6,645 nt of DNA from positions 1 to 6,645 of the forward strand of contig PWWM01000165.1 in the NCBI GenBank assembly GCA_003561495.1, written 5' to 3'. The translations under genes and the position numbers were made by a program. This document shows positions 1-5,620 of the stretch, in pieces. The notes beneath the pieces are model-generated. The model saw only the letters and a list, made by a program, of their open reading frames with translations. It did no database searches and was not told the origin of the DNA. The stretch is from Gammaproteobacteria bacterium. Lineage in GTDB: Bacteria; Pseudomonadota; Gammaproteobacteria; Xanthomonadales; Wenzhouxiangellaceae. Numbering within the stretch: position 1 is the first letter of the stretch; every line of letters begins with the position of its first letter.

Positions 1-65
1 CCGTGCCGGCTGGGGCGGTCCTGTCCGTGGGGTTCTTTCTGATCTTCCGAGCCACTCTGGGCTGA
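1..65 (+). CDS. C-terminal end of an unidentified membrane protein (partial)
   Basis: The frame whose codons start at base 3 is open from the window edge to a TGA at 63-65. It gives a 20-residue, strongly hydrophobic tail, VPAGAVLSVGFFLIFRATLG, which resembles a last transmembrane helix with one arginine near its end. The start and most of the gene lie outside the window. The tail is too short to name a family. A subunit of a membrane complex such as RnfE is one possibility, but nothing here proves it. A chance open frame cannot be excluded, since only 21 codons are visible. Confidence 0.4.
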   Translation, partial: VPAGAVLSVGFFLIFRATLG

Positions 66-76
66 CCCTCGATCAA

Positions 77-121
77 CCTGTAGGACAAACCCCTACACCT
101 CCGCCTCGCCTGTCCTACAGG
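77..121. repeat. Perfect 11-bp inverted repeat with a competing inner arm
   Basis: CCTGTAGGACA at 77-87 is exactly complementary to TGTCCTACAGG at 111-121, with 23 bases between the arms. The left arm also contains TGTAGG (79-84), which can pair with CCTACA at 92-97 across a 7-base loop. The two folds exclude each other. The element sits 12 bases after the stop codon of the upstream gene and 121 bases before the protease start. There is no T-run next to it. It could be a 3'-end stabilising hairpin, a dispersed REP-like element, or a binding site for a dimeric regulator that recognises TGTAGG half-sites. Confidence 0.7.
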
Positions 122-123
122 CC

Positions 124-149
124 TTTCCGGGTTTGGCCGATACCGGAAA
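124..149. repeat. Perfect 7-bp inverted repeat before the protease
   Basis: TTTCCGG (124-130) and CCGGAAA (143-149) are exact reverse complements separated by 12 bases. The repeat starts two bases after the preceding larger inverted repeat, so the two form a tandem pair of dyads. It may be an operator or a chance structure. It is not followed by a T-run. Confidence 0.4.
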
Positions 150-242
150 AAGCACCCAAAATTCAAACTGAAACCCGTCAAGACCGAATGCGCTGATTTC
201 ATCGCTTCGGATGTTCAACCAACCACTTGAGGGGTACCGCAA

Positions 243-1823
243 ATGAACCGTCTGATCCTCACCATCGTGATCGTGCTGAGCGCCGCCTCGGCGTGGGCCA
301 ATGAAATTGTTCCAGCTTCCGAACCGATTCAGGACCAATACATTGTCGTACTCAAGCAAGACGCCATCATCCCTCCGGGCCTGTTGCGCGCCGCCGAGCG
401 CCGTCATCAGGCCCGGTCGCAGATCGAGTCGCTGGCCGCCGAGTATCGTGGCCGAACCCACCATGTCTTCACCGATACCATTCCCGGATTCAGTGCGGCC
501 ATGACCCGCCGTGAAGCCCGGGCTCTGGCGCGTGATCCTCGCGTTGCCTACGTGGCCCAGGATGGCTGGGTACAGGCTGCCGAAGCCCAGTTCCAGGCGG
601 ATCCACCCTCCTGGGGCCTGGATCGTATCGATCAGCGTGACAACCTGCTCGATGGGTTGTATGAATACATCACCGGCGAACATCCGGTCAGTGTCTACGT
701 GATTGATTCCGGCATCCGCACCACCCACTCGGACTTTGCCGGCCGGGTCGACACCATGAACGCTTTCACGGCCTACACCGATGGCTGGGGTATCGAAGAC
801 TGTCATGGACACGGCACCCATGTCGCCGGCGTGATCGGCGGTACGTTACACGGTGTTGCCAAGAACGTGACACTCCACCCGGTTCGGGTACTCAATTGCT
901 GGGCCGGCGGACCGATCTCGGCAGTGATTGCCGGTGTCGACTGGGTGACCGCCCAGGTCAATGACAACCCGCATGCCGCAGTGGCCAACATGAGCCTGAG
1001 CGCCGCCGGTTCCCAGGCACTTGATGATGCCGTGCGCGCGTCGATTGCCGCGGGTGTCACCTACGTGATCGCAGCCGGCAACAACGGCGCTGATGCCTGC
1101 AATTACTCACCGGCGCGGGTCGAAGTGGCACTGACCGTGGGTAGCAGCACCTCCAACGATAATCGCTCTCTGAGCTCCAACTACGGCCGATGTGTCGACC
1201 TGTACGCGCCGGGAGTGAGCATCGTATCGGCGTTCAACCGTCATGATGAGGACTCGCTGACCATGTCCGGCACATCGATGGCGGCTCCACACGTGGCTGG
1301 AATCGCAGCCAAGCTGCTGGCACAGAATCCGGCCGCCTCGCCAACCGAAATTGCCGATCTGATCATCGCCAATGCCACCCAGTCCGAAGGTGATTTCACC
1401 CCGGATGGCAATGACCTGATCGCCTATTCAATGATTCAGCTTGAAAACCATGAGAATAGCGATTCCGAGATCGAGGTCGGCTTCCAGGTTGCATGCACCA
1501 ACAACCACCGATGCGTATTCCAGGCCGAAGTCGAAGCCGCTGACGCCTCCGTGAATCGCTACTACTGGGACTATGGTGACGGCAACACCCACGACCACCA
1601 TCGCCCGACTGCCCGTCACCGCTACCAGACCGATGACGACGTTGTCACCGTGATTCTGGCCGTCGAATTCGACAATGGTGGCATCGCCATCAGTGAACGC
1701 GCGATCAGCCTGCCTTCCGGCGGTGGAAACAATGGCGGTGGAAACAATGGCGGTGGAAACAATGGCGGTGGAAACAATGGTGGCGGAAACAATGGTGGCG
1801 GAAACAACGGCGGCGGCAACTGA
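243..1823 (+). CDS. Secreted subtilisin-family (S8) serine protease, aqualysin/proteinase K type, with PKD domain and GGGNN tail
   Basis: This is an exported endopeptidase of 526 residues. Residues 1-19 form a signal peptide with a probable cut after AWA. An inhibitor I9 propeptide spans about 31-112, and the catalytic domain runs from about 119 to 400. The triad is Asp155 (VIDSG), His190 (GHGTHVAG) and Ser345 (GTSMAAPHVAG), with Asn280 (AAGNNG) in the oxyanion hole. Cys187/Cys219 and Cys286/Cys317 lie in the same contexts and at the same 32- and 31-residue spacings as the two disulfides of aqualysin I, as I recall that protein. A PKD-like domain follows (about 409-490; WDYGDG at 442-447, possible disulfide Cys418/Cys424). 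Residues 493-526 are six GGGNN units plus GGGN, then the stop. The ATG is backed by GAGGGG eight bases upstream. All key residues are present, so an active enzyme is expected after propeptide removal. Role inferred: degradation of external protein. Family assignment is very sure; the substrate is unknown. Confidence 0.96.
   Translation: MNRLILTIVIVLSAASAWANEIVPASEPIQDQYIVVLKQDAIIPPGLLRAAERRHQARSQIESLAAEYRGRTHHVFTDTIPGFSAAMTRREARALARDPRVAYVAQDGWVQAAEAQFQADPPSWGLDRIDQRDNLLDGLYEYITGEHPVSVYVIDSGIRTTHSDFAGRVDTMNAFTAYTDGWGIEDCHGHGTHVAGVIGGTLHGVAKNVTLHPVRVLNCWAGGPISAVIAGVDWVTAQVNDNPHAAVANMSLSAAGSQALDDAVRASIAAGVTYVIAAGNNGADACNYSPARVEVALTVGSSTSNDNRSLSSNYGRCVDLYAPGVSIVSAFNRHDEDSLTMSGTSMAAPHVAGIAAKLLAQNPAASPTEIADLIIANATQSEGDFTPDGNDLIAYSMIQLENHENSDSEIEVGFQVACTNNHRCVFQAEVEAADASVNRYYWDYGDGNTHDHHRPTARHRYQTDDDVVTVILAVEFDNGGIAISERAISLPSGGGNNGGGNNGGGNNGGGNNGGGNNGGGNNGGGN
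1719..1820 (+). repeat. 15-bp in-frame tandem repeat coding for GGGNN
   Basis: Six full 15-base units and a final 12-base unit encode the glycine/asparagine tail of the protease. The first four units (1719-1778) are identical at every base. Units five to seven differ only at third codon positions. Because the unit is a multiple of three, gain or loss of units would change tail length without breaking the frame. Such runs are usually flexible linkers between domains, but here the stop codon follows at once. Confidence 0.93.
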
Positions 1824-1840
1824 ACCATCCGCCCCGAACC

Positions 1841-1865
1841 GATGACGGACTACCGGTCCGTCATC
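1841..1865. repeat. Perfect 10-bp hairpin after the protease gene
   Basis: GATGACGGAC (1841-1850) pairs exactly with GTCCGTCATC (1856-1865) around a five-base loop. It begins 17 bases after the protease stop codon. The following bases, AATTCTCACC, are not a proper T-run, so it is a poor intrinsic terminator. It may protect the mRNA 3' end or act together with the stronger terminator signal downstream. Confidence 0.6.
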
Positions 1866-1872
1866 AATTCTC

Positions 1873-1948
1873 ACCCCGGGCAAGGGAACAACCTGCGGAA
1901 CGTTTGCGGAACCCACGGTCTTGACACCCCCCTTGTCCGGGGTTTTTT
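1873..1948 (+). terminator. Probable intrinsic terminator with a long-range 14-bp stem
   Basis: ACCCCGGGCAAGGG (1873-1886) can pair over its whole length with CCCTTGTCCGGGGT (1930-1943), with one G-U wobble (1880 with 1936), across 43 bases. Six Ts (1943-1948) follow directly. A short local hairpin, CCCC (1929-1932) with GGGG (1939-1942), uses the same right arm and the same T-run. Either fold would end transcription of the protease gene on the plus strand. The T-run stops 18 bases before the ATG of the kinase gene, so the signal lies in that gene's leader. This makes attenuation, or a separate small RNA ending here, possible. Confidence 0.6.
1885..1912. promoter_or_regulatory. Three helically spaced GGAAC direct repeats (candidate operator)
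   Basis: GGAAC starts at 1885, 1897 and 1908, steps of 12 and 11 bases, about one helical turn. The last two lie in a longer direct repeat, TGCGGAAC (1894-1901 and 1905-1912). The cluster is 55 bases or more before the kinase start. A related dyad, GGAAC-G-GTTCC, lies at 4057-4067 just after the regulator gene. NarL-family regulators often bind short repeated half-sites, so self-regulation is possible but not shown. In RNA the GGA motifs could instead be CsrA/RsmA contacts. Confidence 0.3.
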
Positions 1949-1966
1949 CTGTACCATGAATCCATC

Positions 1967-3421
1967 ATGGACGAGCATCCAAGTCGTGCGACCAACCCCC
2001 CGGTCGATGCTGCCGGTCTTTACCGGCTGCTGGCCGACAATGCCCGCGAGATGATCTGCCGGCATTCTCTCGATCTGACCTTTCTTTACGCATCACCAGC
2101 GGCTCGACAGGTACTTGGCTATTCCGCTGAACGGCTGACCGGCCAGCGCCTGGATGACCTGGTCCACCCGGATGACCTCGCCGGCCTGGTCTCCAGTTTC
2201 GCAATGGTGGGAGAGTGCCGCGAATCCTCCTCGACCACACTCAGAATCAAGGCATCCGACGGAAGTTGGCGCTGGTGCGAAGCCTTCAGCCGCAAAGGCG
2301 AAAATCCCGAGACCGGGGAAGACGAGATTCACGCTTCCATTCGTGACATTTCCAGGTACAAACAGATCGAGAAGGCCATCGAGCGTGTCGCCAAGGAATG
2401 GCGCAGCACCTTCGATGCGGCCCAGGACGCCATCATCATGCTCGATCGACAAGCGCGGGTCATTCGCGTCAATCTCGCCACGACCCGGCTGCTGGAAGCC
2501 AACTTCGCTGATCTGCTTGGCCGGCCCTTGAATGAACTGATACGCAATCGACTCCAGCTCGACGATCCATTCGGTATCGAGGATGCCTGGATACGAACTG
2601 ACCCCGTCCGGCGGGAAGTGCAACTACCCGGTCGTGAACGCTGGCTGCGTTCGACCCTGGATCCGGTGATGGCCGGCGATGACCAGAAGATCTCCGGAGC
2701 GATTCTGTTTCTCAGCGACATCTCGAAGGAAAAGCAGGCCGAGCATCGGCTTCGTGAAACTCTGGGCCATGTACGCAAGCTCTCGTCACACCTGCACAAT
2801 GCGCGCGAGGAAGAGCGCAAGTCCATCGCCCGGGAGGTTCACGATGAGCTCGGTCATGCGCTGACCGCTCTGAAAATGGACATTGCCTGGCTGGCGCGCA
2901 AAGTGACTGATCACGATCCCGGGCTGTCCGAACGCGCCACGGGGATGAGCCAGCTCATTGATCAAACGATTTCGGCGGTCCGTCGCATCAGCACAGCCCT
3001 GCATCCCCCGGTACTCGATGACCTGGGCCTGGATGCCGCACTGGAATGGCTGGCCCGTGATTACCAGGACAGGACCGAGATCCGGACCCATGTTCACCTG
3101 CCTGAAAAACCGGAACGAATTCGCTCAAGCCGCGCCAGTTCGGTGTTTCGAATCGTTCAGGAAGCCCTTACCAACGTTGCCCGCCATGCCCAGGCGACCG
3201 AGATCGATATCACCTGGTCACAGGATGACCAGCAGATCAAACTGGTCATTGTCGACAATGGCCAGGGTTTTGAGTCGCTGCTGCATCGCCCTAGCGGTGG
3301 CTTCGGGGTGTTGAGCATGATCGAGCGAGCCCGCGACCTTGGCGGCAATCTGGAGCTTGAAAGTCAGCCGGGGCATGGGACTTGTCTGCGGCTGAACTTT
3401 CCACGCAGAGCCGTCTCATGA
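1967..3421 (+). CDS. Cytoplasmic sensor histidine kinase, PAS-PAS-HisKA_3-HATPase (NarX/DegS class)
   Basis: This 484-residue kinase has no signal peptide or transmembrane segment, so it should sense a cytoplasmic signal. The first PAS/PAC domain spans about 18-132 (the LGYSAERLTG region resembles PAS_3; DIS at 127-129). The second covers about 146-258 (DIS at 251-253). A HisKA_3 dimerisation domain follows, with the H-box REVHDELGHALTALKMD and probable phosphorylated His292. The HATPase domain has N-box Asn403 (EALTNVARHA), DNGQGF at 430-435 and a late GHGT motif. No CxxC or clear haem/flavin signature stands out, so the PAS ligand is unknown. The chosen ATG has no Shine-Dalgarno sequence, since terminator-like bases fill that place; an ATG at 1956 is in another frame. 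The stop overlaps the regulator start, which pairs the two proteins. Family assignment is firm. Confidence 0.95.
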   Translation: MDEHPSRATNPPVDAAGLYRLLADNAREMICRHSLDLTFLYASPAARQVLGYSAERLTGQRLDDLVHPDDLAGLVSSFAMVGECRESSSTTLRIKASDGSWRWCEAFSRKGENPETGEDEIHASIRDISRYKQIEKAIERVAKEWRSTFDAAQDAIIMLDRQARVIRVNLATTRLLEANFADLLGRPLNELIRNRLQLDDPFGIEDAWIRTDPVRREVQLPGRERWLRSTLDPVMAGDDQKISGAILFLSDISKEKQAEHRLRETLGHVRKLSSHLHNAREEERKSIAREVHDELGHALTALKMDIAWLARKVTDHDPGLSERATGMSQLIDQTISAVRRISTALHPPVLDDLGLDAALEWLARDYQDRTEIRTHVHLPEKPERIRSSRASSVFRIVQEALTNVARHAQATEIDITWSQDDQQIKLVIVDNGQGFESLLHRPSGGFGVLSMIERARDLGGNLELESQPGHGTCLRLNFPRRAVS

Positions 3422-4047
3422 TTCGAGTGCTGATTGCCGACGATCATGTGATTGTCAGGGAAGGCCTCAAGCGCATCATCGAGGAGGATGACCGGATCAC
3501 CCTGGTCGCCGAAGCGAGCTCGGGACATCAGGCGGTCAGCCTGACACGCAGCGAGAGTCCCGATGTGGTCATCCTTGACATTTCCATGCCCGAACGCAGC
3601 GGTCTGGACGCCCTGGCCGATGTCCGCAAAGCTTGCCCCGGGGCCAAGGTGCTGATGTTGAGCATGCATCCGGAAGAGCAGTACGCCATTCGCTGCCTGC
3701 GCCAGGGCGCTGACGGTTACATGACCAAGGAAAGTGCTCCGGACCTGCTTCTGGGCGCCATCCACAAACTCCATGCCGGCGGCAAGTACGTCAGTCCGAA
3801 TCTGGCTGAAAAACTGGCGCTGAACCTGGTCCGGGACAATGAGCGCGCTCCTCATGAAACCCTGTCCGAGCGTGAACTGCAGGTGCTGACCCTGATCGGC
3901 AACGGCAAGACGGCCTCGGAGATTGCCGGCGAGCTATGCGTCAGCATCAAGACCGTCAGCACCTACCGCACCCGTATCCTGGAAAAGATGAACATGGACA
4001 ACAACGCCCAGCTGATGCGCTACGCGATCGAACACGGTCTGGAGTGA
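3418..4047 (+). CDS. NarL/FixJ-family response regulator with LuxR-type DNA-binding domain
   Basis: This 209-residue transcription factor is the expected phosphorylation partner of the preceding kinase. The receiver domain (about 1-120) has the acidic pair Asp8/Asp9, phosphoacceptor Asp54 (VVILDISMP), switch residue Ser82 and conserved Lys104 (GYMTKES). A LuxR-type helix-turn-helix lies at about 145-206 (LSERELQVLTLIGNGKTASE, then VSIKTVSTYRTRILEKMNM). I chose the ATG at 3418: it overlaps the kinase stop as ATGA, and the protein then begins MIRVLIADDH, as is normal for the family. A TTG at 3382 would only add 12 unlikely residues inside the kinase gene. The overlap implies translational coupling. 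Target genes cannot be read from the protein. All activation residues are present. Confidence 0.96.
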   Translation: MIRVLIADDHVIVREGLKRIIEEDDRITLVAEASSGHQAVSLTRSESPDVVILDISMPERSGLDALADVRKACPGAKVLMLSMHPEEQYAIRCLRQGADGYMTKESAPDLLLGAIHKLHAGGKYVSPNLAEKLALNLVRDNERAPHETLSERELQVLTLIGNGKTASEIAGELCVSIKTVSTYRTRILEKMNMDNNAQLMRYAIEHGLE

Positions 4048-4056
4048 TTGTGATCG

Positions 4057-4067
4057 GGAACGGTTCC
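4057..4067. promoter_or_regulatory. GGAAC-G-GTTCC dyad after the regulator gene
   Basis: GGAAC (4057-4061) and GTTCC (4063-4067) are reverse complements around one central base. The element lies 10 bases after the response-regulator stop and 11 bases before the FNR-like site of the cytochrome gene. The half-site matches the repeats before the kinase gene. The stem is too tight for a good RNA hairpin and has no T-run, so a protein-binding site is more plausible than a terminator. Confidence 0.3.
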
Positions 4068-4077
4068 GGCGAGAAAG

Positions 4078-4119
4078 ATGATCTGGATCAAGAATCCGGA
4101 CGCGTCAGTGTCCTAGGGT
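4078..4119 (+). promoter_or_regulatory. FNR/Anr-like site with class II promoter geometry for the cytochrome gene
   Basis: ATGATCTGGATCAA at 4078-4091 matches the FNR consensus TTGATNNNNATCAA at 9 of 10 fixed positions; only the first base differs. A modest -10 element, TAGGGT (4114-4119), would start transcription near 4126. That places the site centre (4084.5) at -41.5, the usual class II activator position, and leaves a leader of about 33 bases to the cytochrome ATG. A perfect palindrome, GACGCGTC (4099-4106), lies between the two. The match and spacing are seen in the sequence; oxygen control is inferred. The weak -10 would fit a promoter that needs an activator. Confidence 0.55.
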
Positions 4120-4145
4120 GATCAAGGATTGCTTGAGTTGCCGAC

Positions 4146-4151
4146 AAGGAG
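4146..4151 (+). promoter_or_regulatory. Strong Shine-Dalgarno that decides the cytochrome start
   Basis: AAGGAG lies seven bases before the ATG at 4159, an ideal distance. It supports that start over the in-frame TTG at 4129, which would place ten charged and polar residues in front of the signal peptide. Confidence 0.85.
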
Positions 4152-4158
4152 AACATCA

Positions 4159-4830
4159 ATGAGGCTGATCATCCAGGCGACCGTGGTCGCTGTTCTGCTG
4201 GTTTACGGTCCCCATGTGTGGAGCCAGCACGCCGAGGAGCGCATCCCGGCCGAATTGCTTGAAGCCTTCCATGACCTGGAAGCGCAAGCAACCGAAAACC
4301 CTGAAAGAATGGATCACTTGATCGCTGAAGGGCGTGACAGAGCCAGATTCTGCAATACCTGCCATGGACCGGATGGCAGTGCAGATCGCCCGAACTATCC
4401 CTCGCTGGCCGGCCAGGATCCGCTTTACTTGCTGGATCAATTCCAGCAATTTGCCAGTGGCGAGCGCGAGAAAGAGTGGATGAACGTGCTGGCGGAACAG
4501 TTTACCACCGAAGAAATGGTCACCCTGTCCATCTACTATTCGCAAATGTCCCTGGTCGGTGCTGATTTCGATCCTGAACTGGCCGAACAGGGCAGCATGC
4601 CCTACGCTCGCTATTGCACACAGTGCCACGGCAGTGATGGGCTCGGTGGGGAAGGCTATGCCCGTATCGCCGGCCAACAACCGGTCTACCTGAAAAACGT
4701 GCTCAGGGAATATCGAAGCGGCGAGACTTCGAGGCGTCCCAGTGAAATGCATGGCATTGTCAGGGCCCTGAGTGACCGGGATATCGAATCGGTGGCCCAC
4801 CATGTTGCCAGCCTGGGCAAAAACCGGTAA
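4159..4830 (+). CDS. Periplasmic dihaem cytochrome c, c4-like
   Basis: This 223-residue protein carries two class I cytochrome c domains in tandem and probably shuttles electrons in the periplasm, for example from the bc1 complex to a terminal oxidase. Residues 1-22 are a signal peptide with a likely cut near VWS. Haem c is attached at CNTCH (65-69) and CTQCH (153-157). By alignment with cytochrome c4, Met108 (EWMNVL) and Met197 (SEMHGI) are the likely distal ligands, each before a C-terminal helix. Both halves share a SLAGQDPLYL / RIAGQQPVYL segment. About 40 residues separate the predicted cleavage site from the first haem, more than I expect for c4; this acidic, probably helical extension is unusual. 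The ATG is fixed by AAGGAG seven bases upstream; an earlier in-frame TTG (4129) has no such site. The partner oxidase is not in the window. Confidence 0.93.
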   Translation: MRLIIQATVVAVLLVYGPHVWSQHAEERIPAELLEAFHDLEAQATENPERMDHLIAEGRDRARFCNTCHGPDGSADRPNYPSLAGQDPLYLLDQFQQFASGEREKEWMNVLAEQFTTEEMVTLSIYYSQMSLVGADFDPELAEQGSMPYARYCTQCHGSDGLGGEGYARIAGQQPVYLKNVLREYRSGETSRRPSEMHGIVRALSDRDIESVAHHVASLGKNR

Positions 4831-4868
4831 CGTTCCCATCGAGAAACTGTCATGACCCGGATATCCCA

Positions 4869-5615
4869 TTGGCCCGCGTATTGGTCTTGCAACATGTGGC
4901 CGCCGAGCCGCTCGGCGTTCTCGACCCGATGCTGCGGAAGCGGGGTCACCGGATTCGCTACGTCAATTTCGCACGCGATCCCGATGCCCAGCCCGACCTG
5001 AACCGCTACCAGGCGCTGATCGTGCTCGGCGGGCCCATGCAGGTCGGCGATACCCGGCGCCACCCTCACCTGGTCACCGAGTGTCGCCTGATTGAACAGG
5101 CCCTCAAGAAACAGTTGCCGATACTGGGCATTTGCCTGGGAGGGCAACTGATGGCCCATGTGCTGGGTGCCCGTGTCGGGCCGTGCGAAAAGCCCGAAAT
5201 CGGCTGGTATGATCTGCACCCTACCGAAGAGACTCGCCAGGACGCCCTGCTGACGCCGCTGGAATCAGCACATCCCATTTTTCAGTGGCACCACTGGGGT
5301 TTTGACTGCCCGCGGGACGCGGTGTCGGTGGCGACCAGCCTGGAGAGTGGATGCCAGGCCTTTCGCATCAATCACAGTGCCTGGGGATTTCAGTTTCACC
5401 TTGAACTGGACCAACGCCTGATTCATCGCTGGCTGACCCTGCCCTTTTACCGTGAAAATCTGGCTGAGTCCGGGCTACCGAAAACTCCCGCGGACATCGA
5501 AGCTGACACCGCCCGGTTTCTCCCGGACACTCTCGATCTTGCCGATCGGGTTTTTTCAGCCTGGCTGAACCAGCTCGACACGCCTCAGCAGCGCGTTGTC
5601 CTGGCTTCGCGATAA
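4869..5615 (+). CDS. Class I glutamine amidotransferase (GMP-synthase GATase-like)
   Basis: This 248-residue cytoplasmic protein resembles the stand-alone glutaminase domains of COG0518, which release ammonia from glutamine for transfer to an acceptor. The catalytic triad is complete: Cys89 in the nucleophile elbow LGICLGGQ, and His177 and Glu179 in FQFHLEL. The LGGPMQVGD segment near 56-64 is also typical. No synthetase or ATP-binding domain is attached, so the acceptor is unknown. Some members act as gamma-glutamyl hydrolases or as free glutaminases. The start is the TTG at 4869, which gives the normal N-terminus ARVLVLQH; no ATG lies in frame nearby and there is no clear Shine-Dalgarno. 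The ATG at 4852 is in another frame. The gene begins 38 bases after the cytochrome stop and may share its transcript. It ends five bases from the convergent murJ stop. Family certain, role not. Confidence 0.9.
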   Translation: MARVLVLQHVAAEPLGVLDPMLRKRGHRIRYVNFARDPDAQPDLNRYQALIVLGGPMQVGDTRRHPHLVTECRLIEQALKKQLPILGICLGGQLMAHVLGARVGPCEKPEIGWYDLHPTEETRQDALLTPLESAHPIFQWHHWGFDCPRDAVSVATSLESGCQAFRINHSAWGFQFHLELDQRLIHRWLTLPFYRENLAESGLPKTPADIEADTARFLPDTLDLADRVFSAWLNQLDTPQQRVVLASR

Positions 5616-5620
5616 AGACC

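Larger units (their letters stand above)
66..242. other. Intergenic region upstream of the protease gene
   Basis: These 177 bases carry no credible gene. They hold two inverted repeats (77-121 and 124-149, listed separately) and, at 229-234, a GAGGGG Shine-Dalgarno sequence eight bases before the protease ATG. The only promoter-like match I see is weak: TTGGCC (133-138), an 18-base spacer and CAAAAT (157-162), which would start transcription near 169. Its -35 element would lie partly in the loop of the second inverted repeat. Neither hairpin is followed by a T-run on either strand, so a standard intrinsic terminator for the upstream gene is not evident. Confidence 0.6.

Noticed and set aside
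93..821. Minus-strand open frame of 242 codons
   Set aside because: It lies mostly antisense to the signal peptide, propeptide and catalytic start of the protease, which has clear motifs. Its own sequence shows no known domain.
1719..1820. Tandem repeat as a possible CRISPR array
   Set aside because: The units are 15 bases, have no spacers and keep the reading frame of the protease.
1428..1916. Minus-strand open frame with repeated VSTAIVSTAI-like residues, and another rich in proline (1622-1828)
   Set aside because: The repeated pattern is simply the reverse reading of the GGGNN-coding repeat in the protease gene.
1921..1926. TTGACA as a perfect -35 box for the kinase gene
   Set aside because: At 16-19 bases downstream there is only the T-run and TTTCTG-like bases. 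The best -10-like hexamer (1952-1957) is 25 bases away, which is too far.
3382..3417. Earlier TTG start for the response regulator
   Set aside because: It adds residues not found in the receiver fold and overlaps the kinase more deeply. The ATG at 3418 gives the classic ATGA overlap and a normal N-terminus.
4129..4158. Earlier TTG start for the cytochrome
   Set aside because: The ATG at 4159 has an ideal Shine-Dalgarno and starts a proper signal peptide.
4156..4869. Minus-strand open frame of 237 codons opposite the cytochrome
   Set aside because: It is antisense to a gene with two haem motifs and a signal peptide, and contains no recognisable domain.
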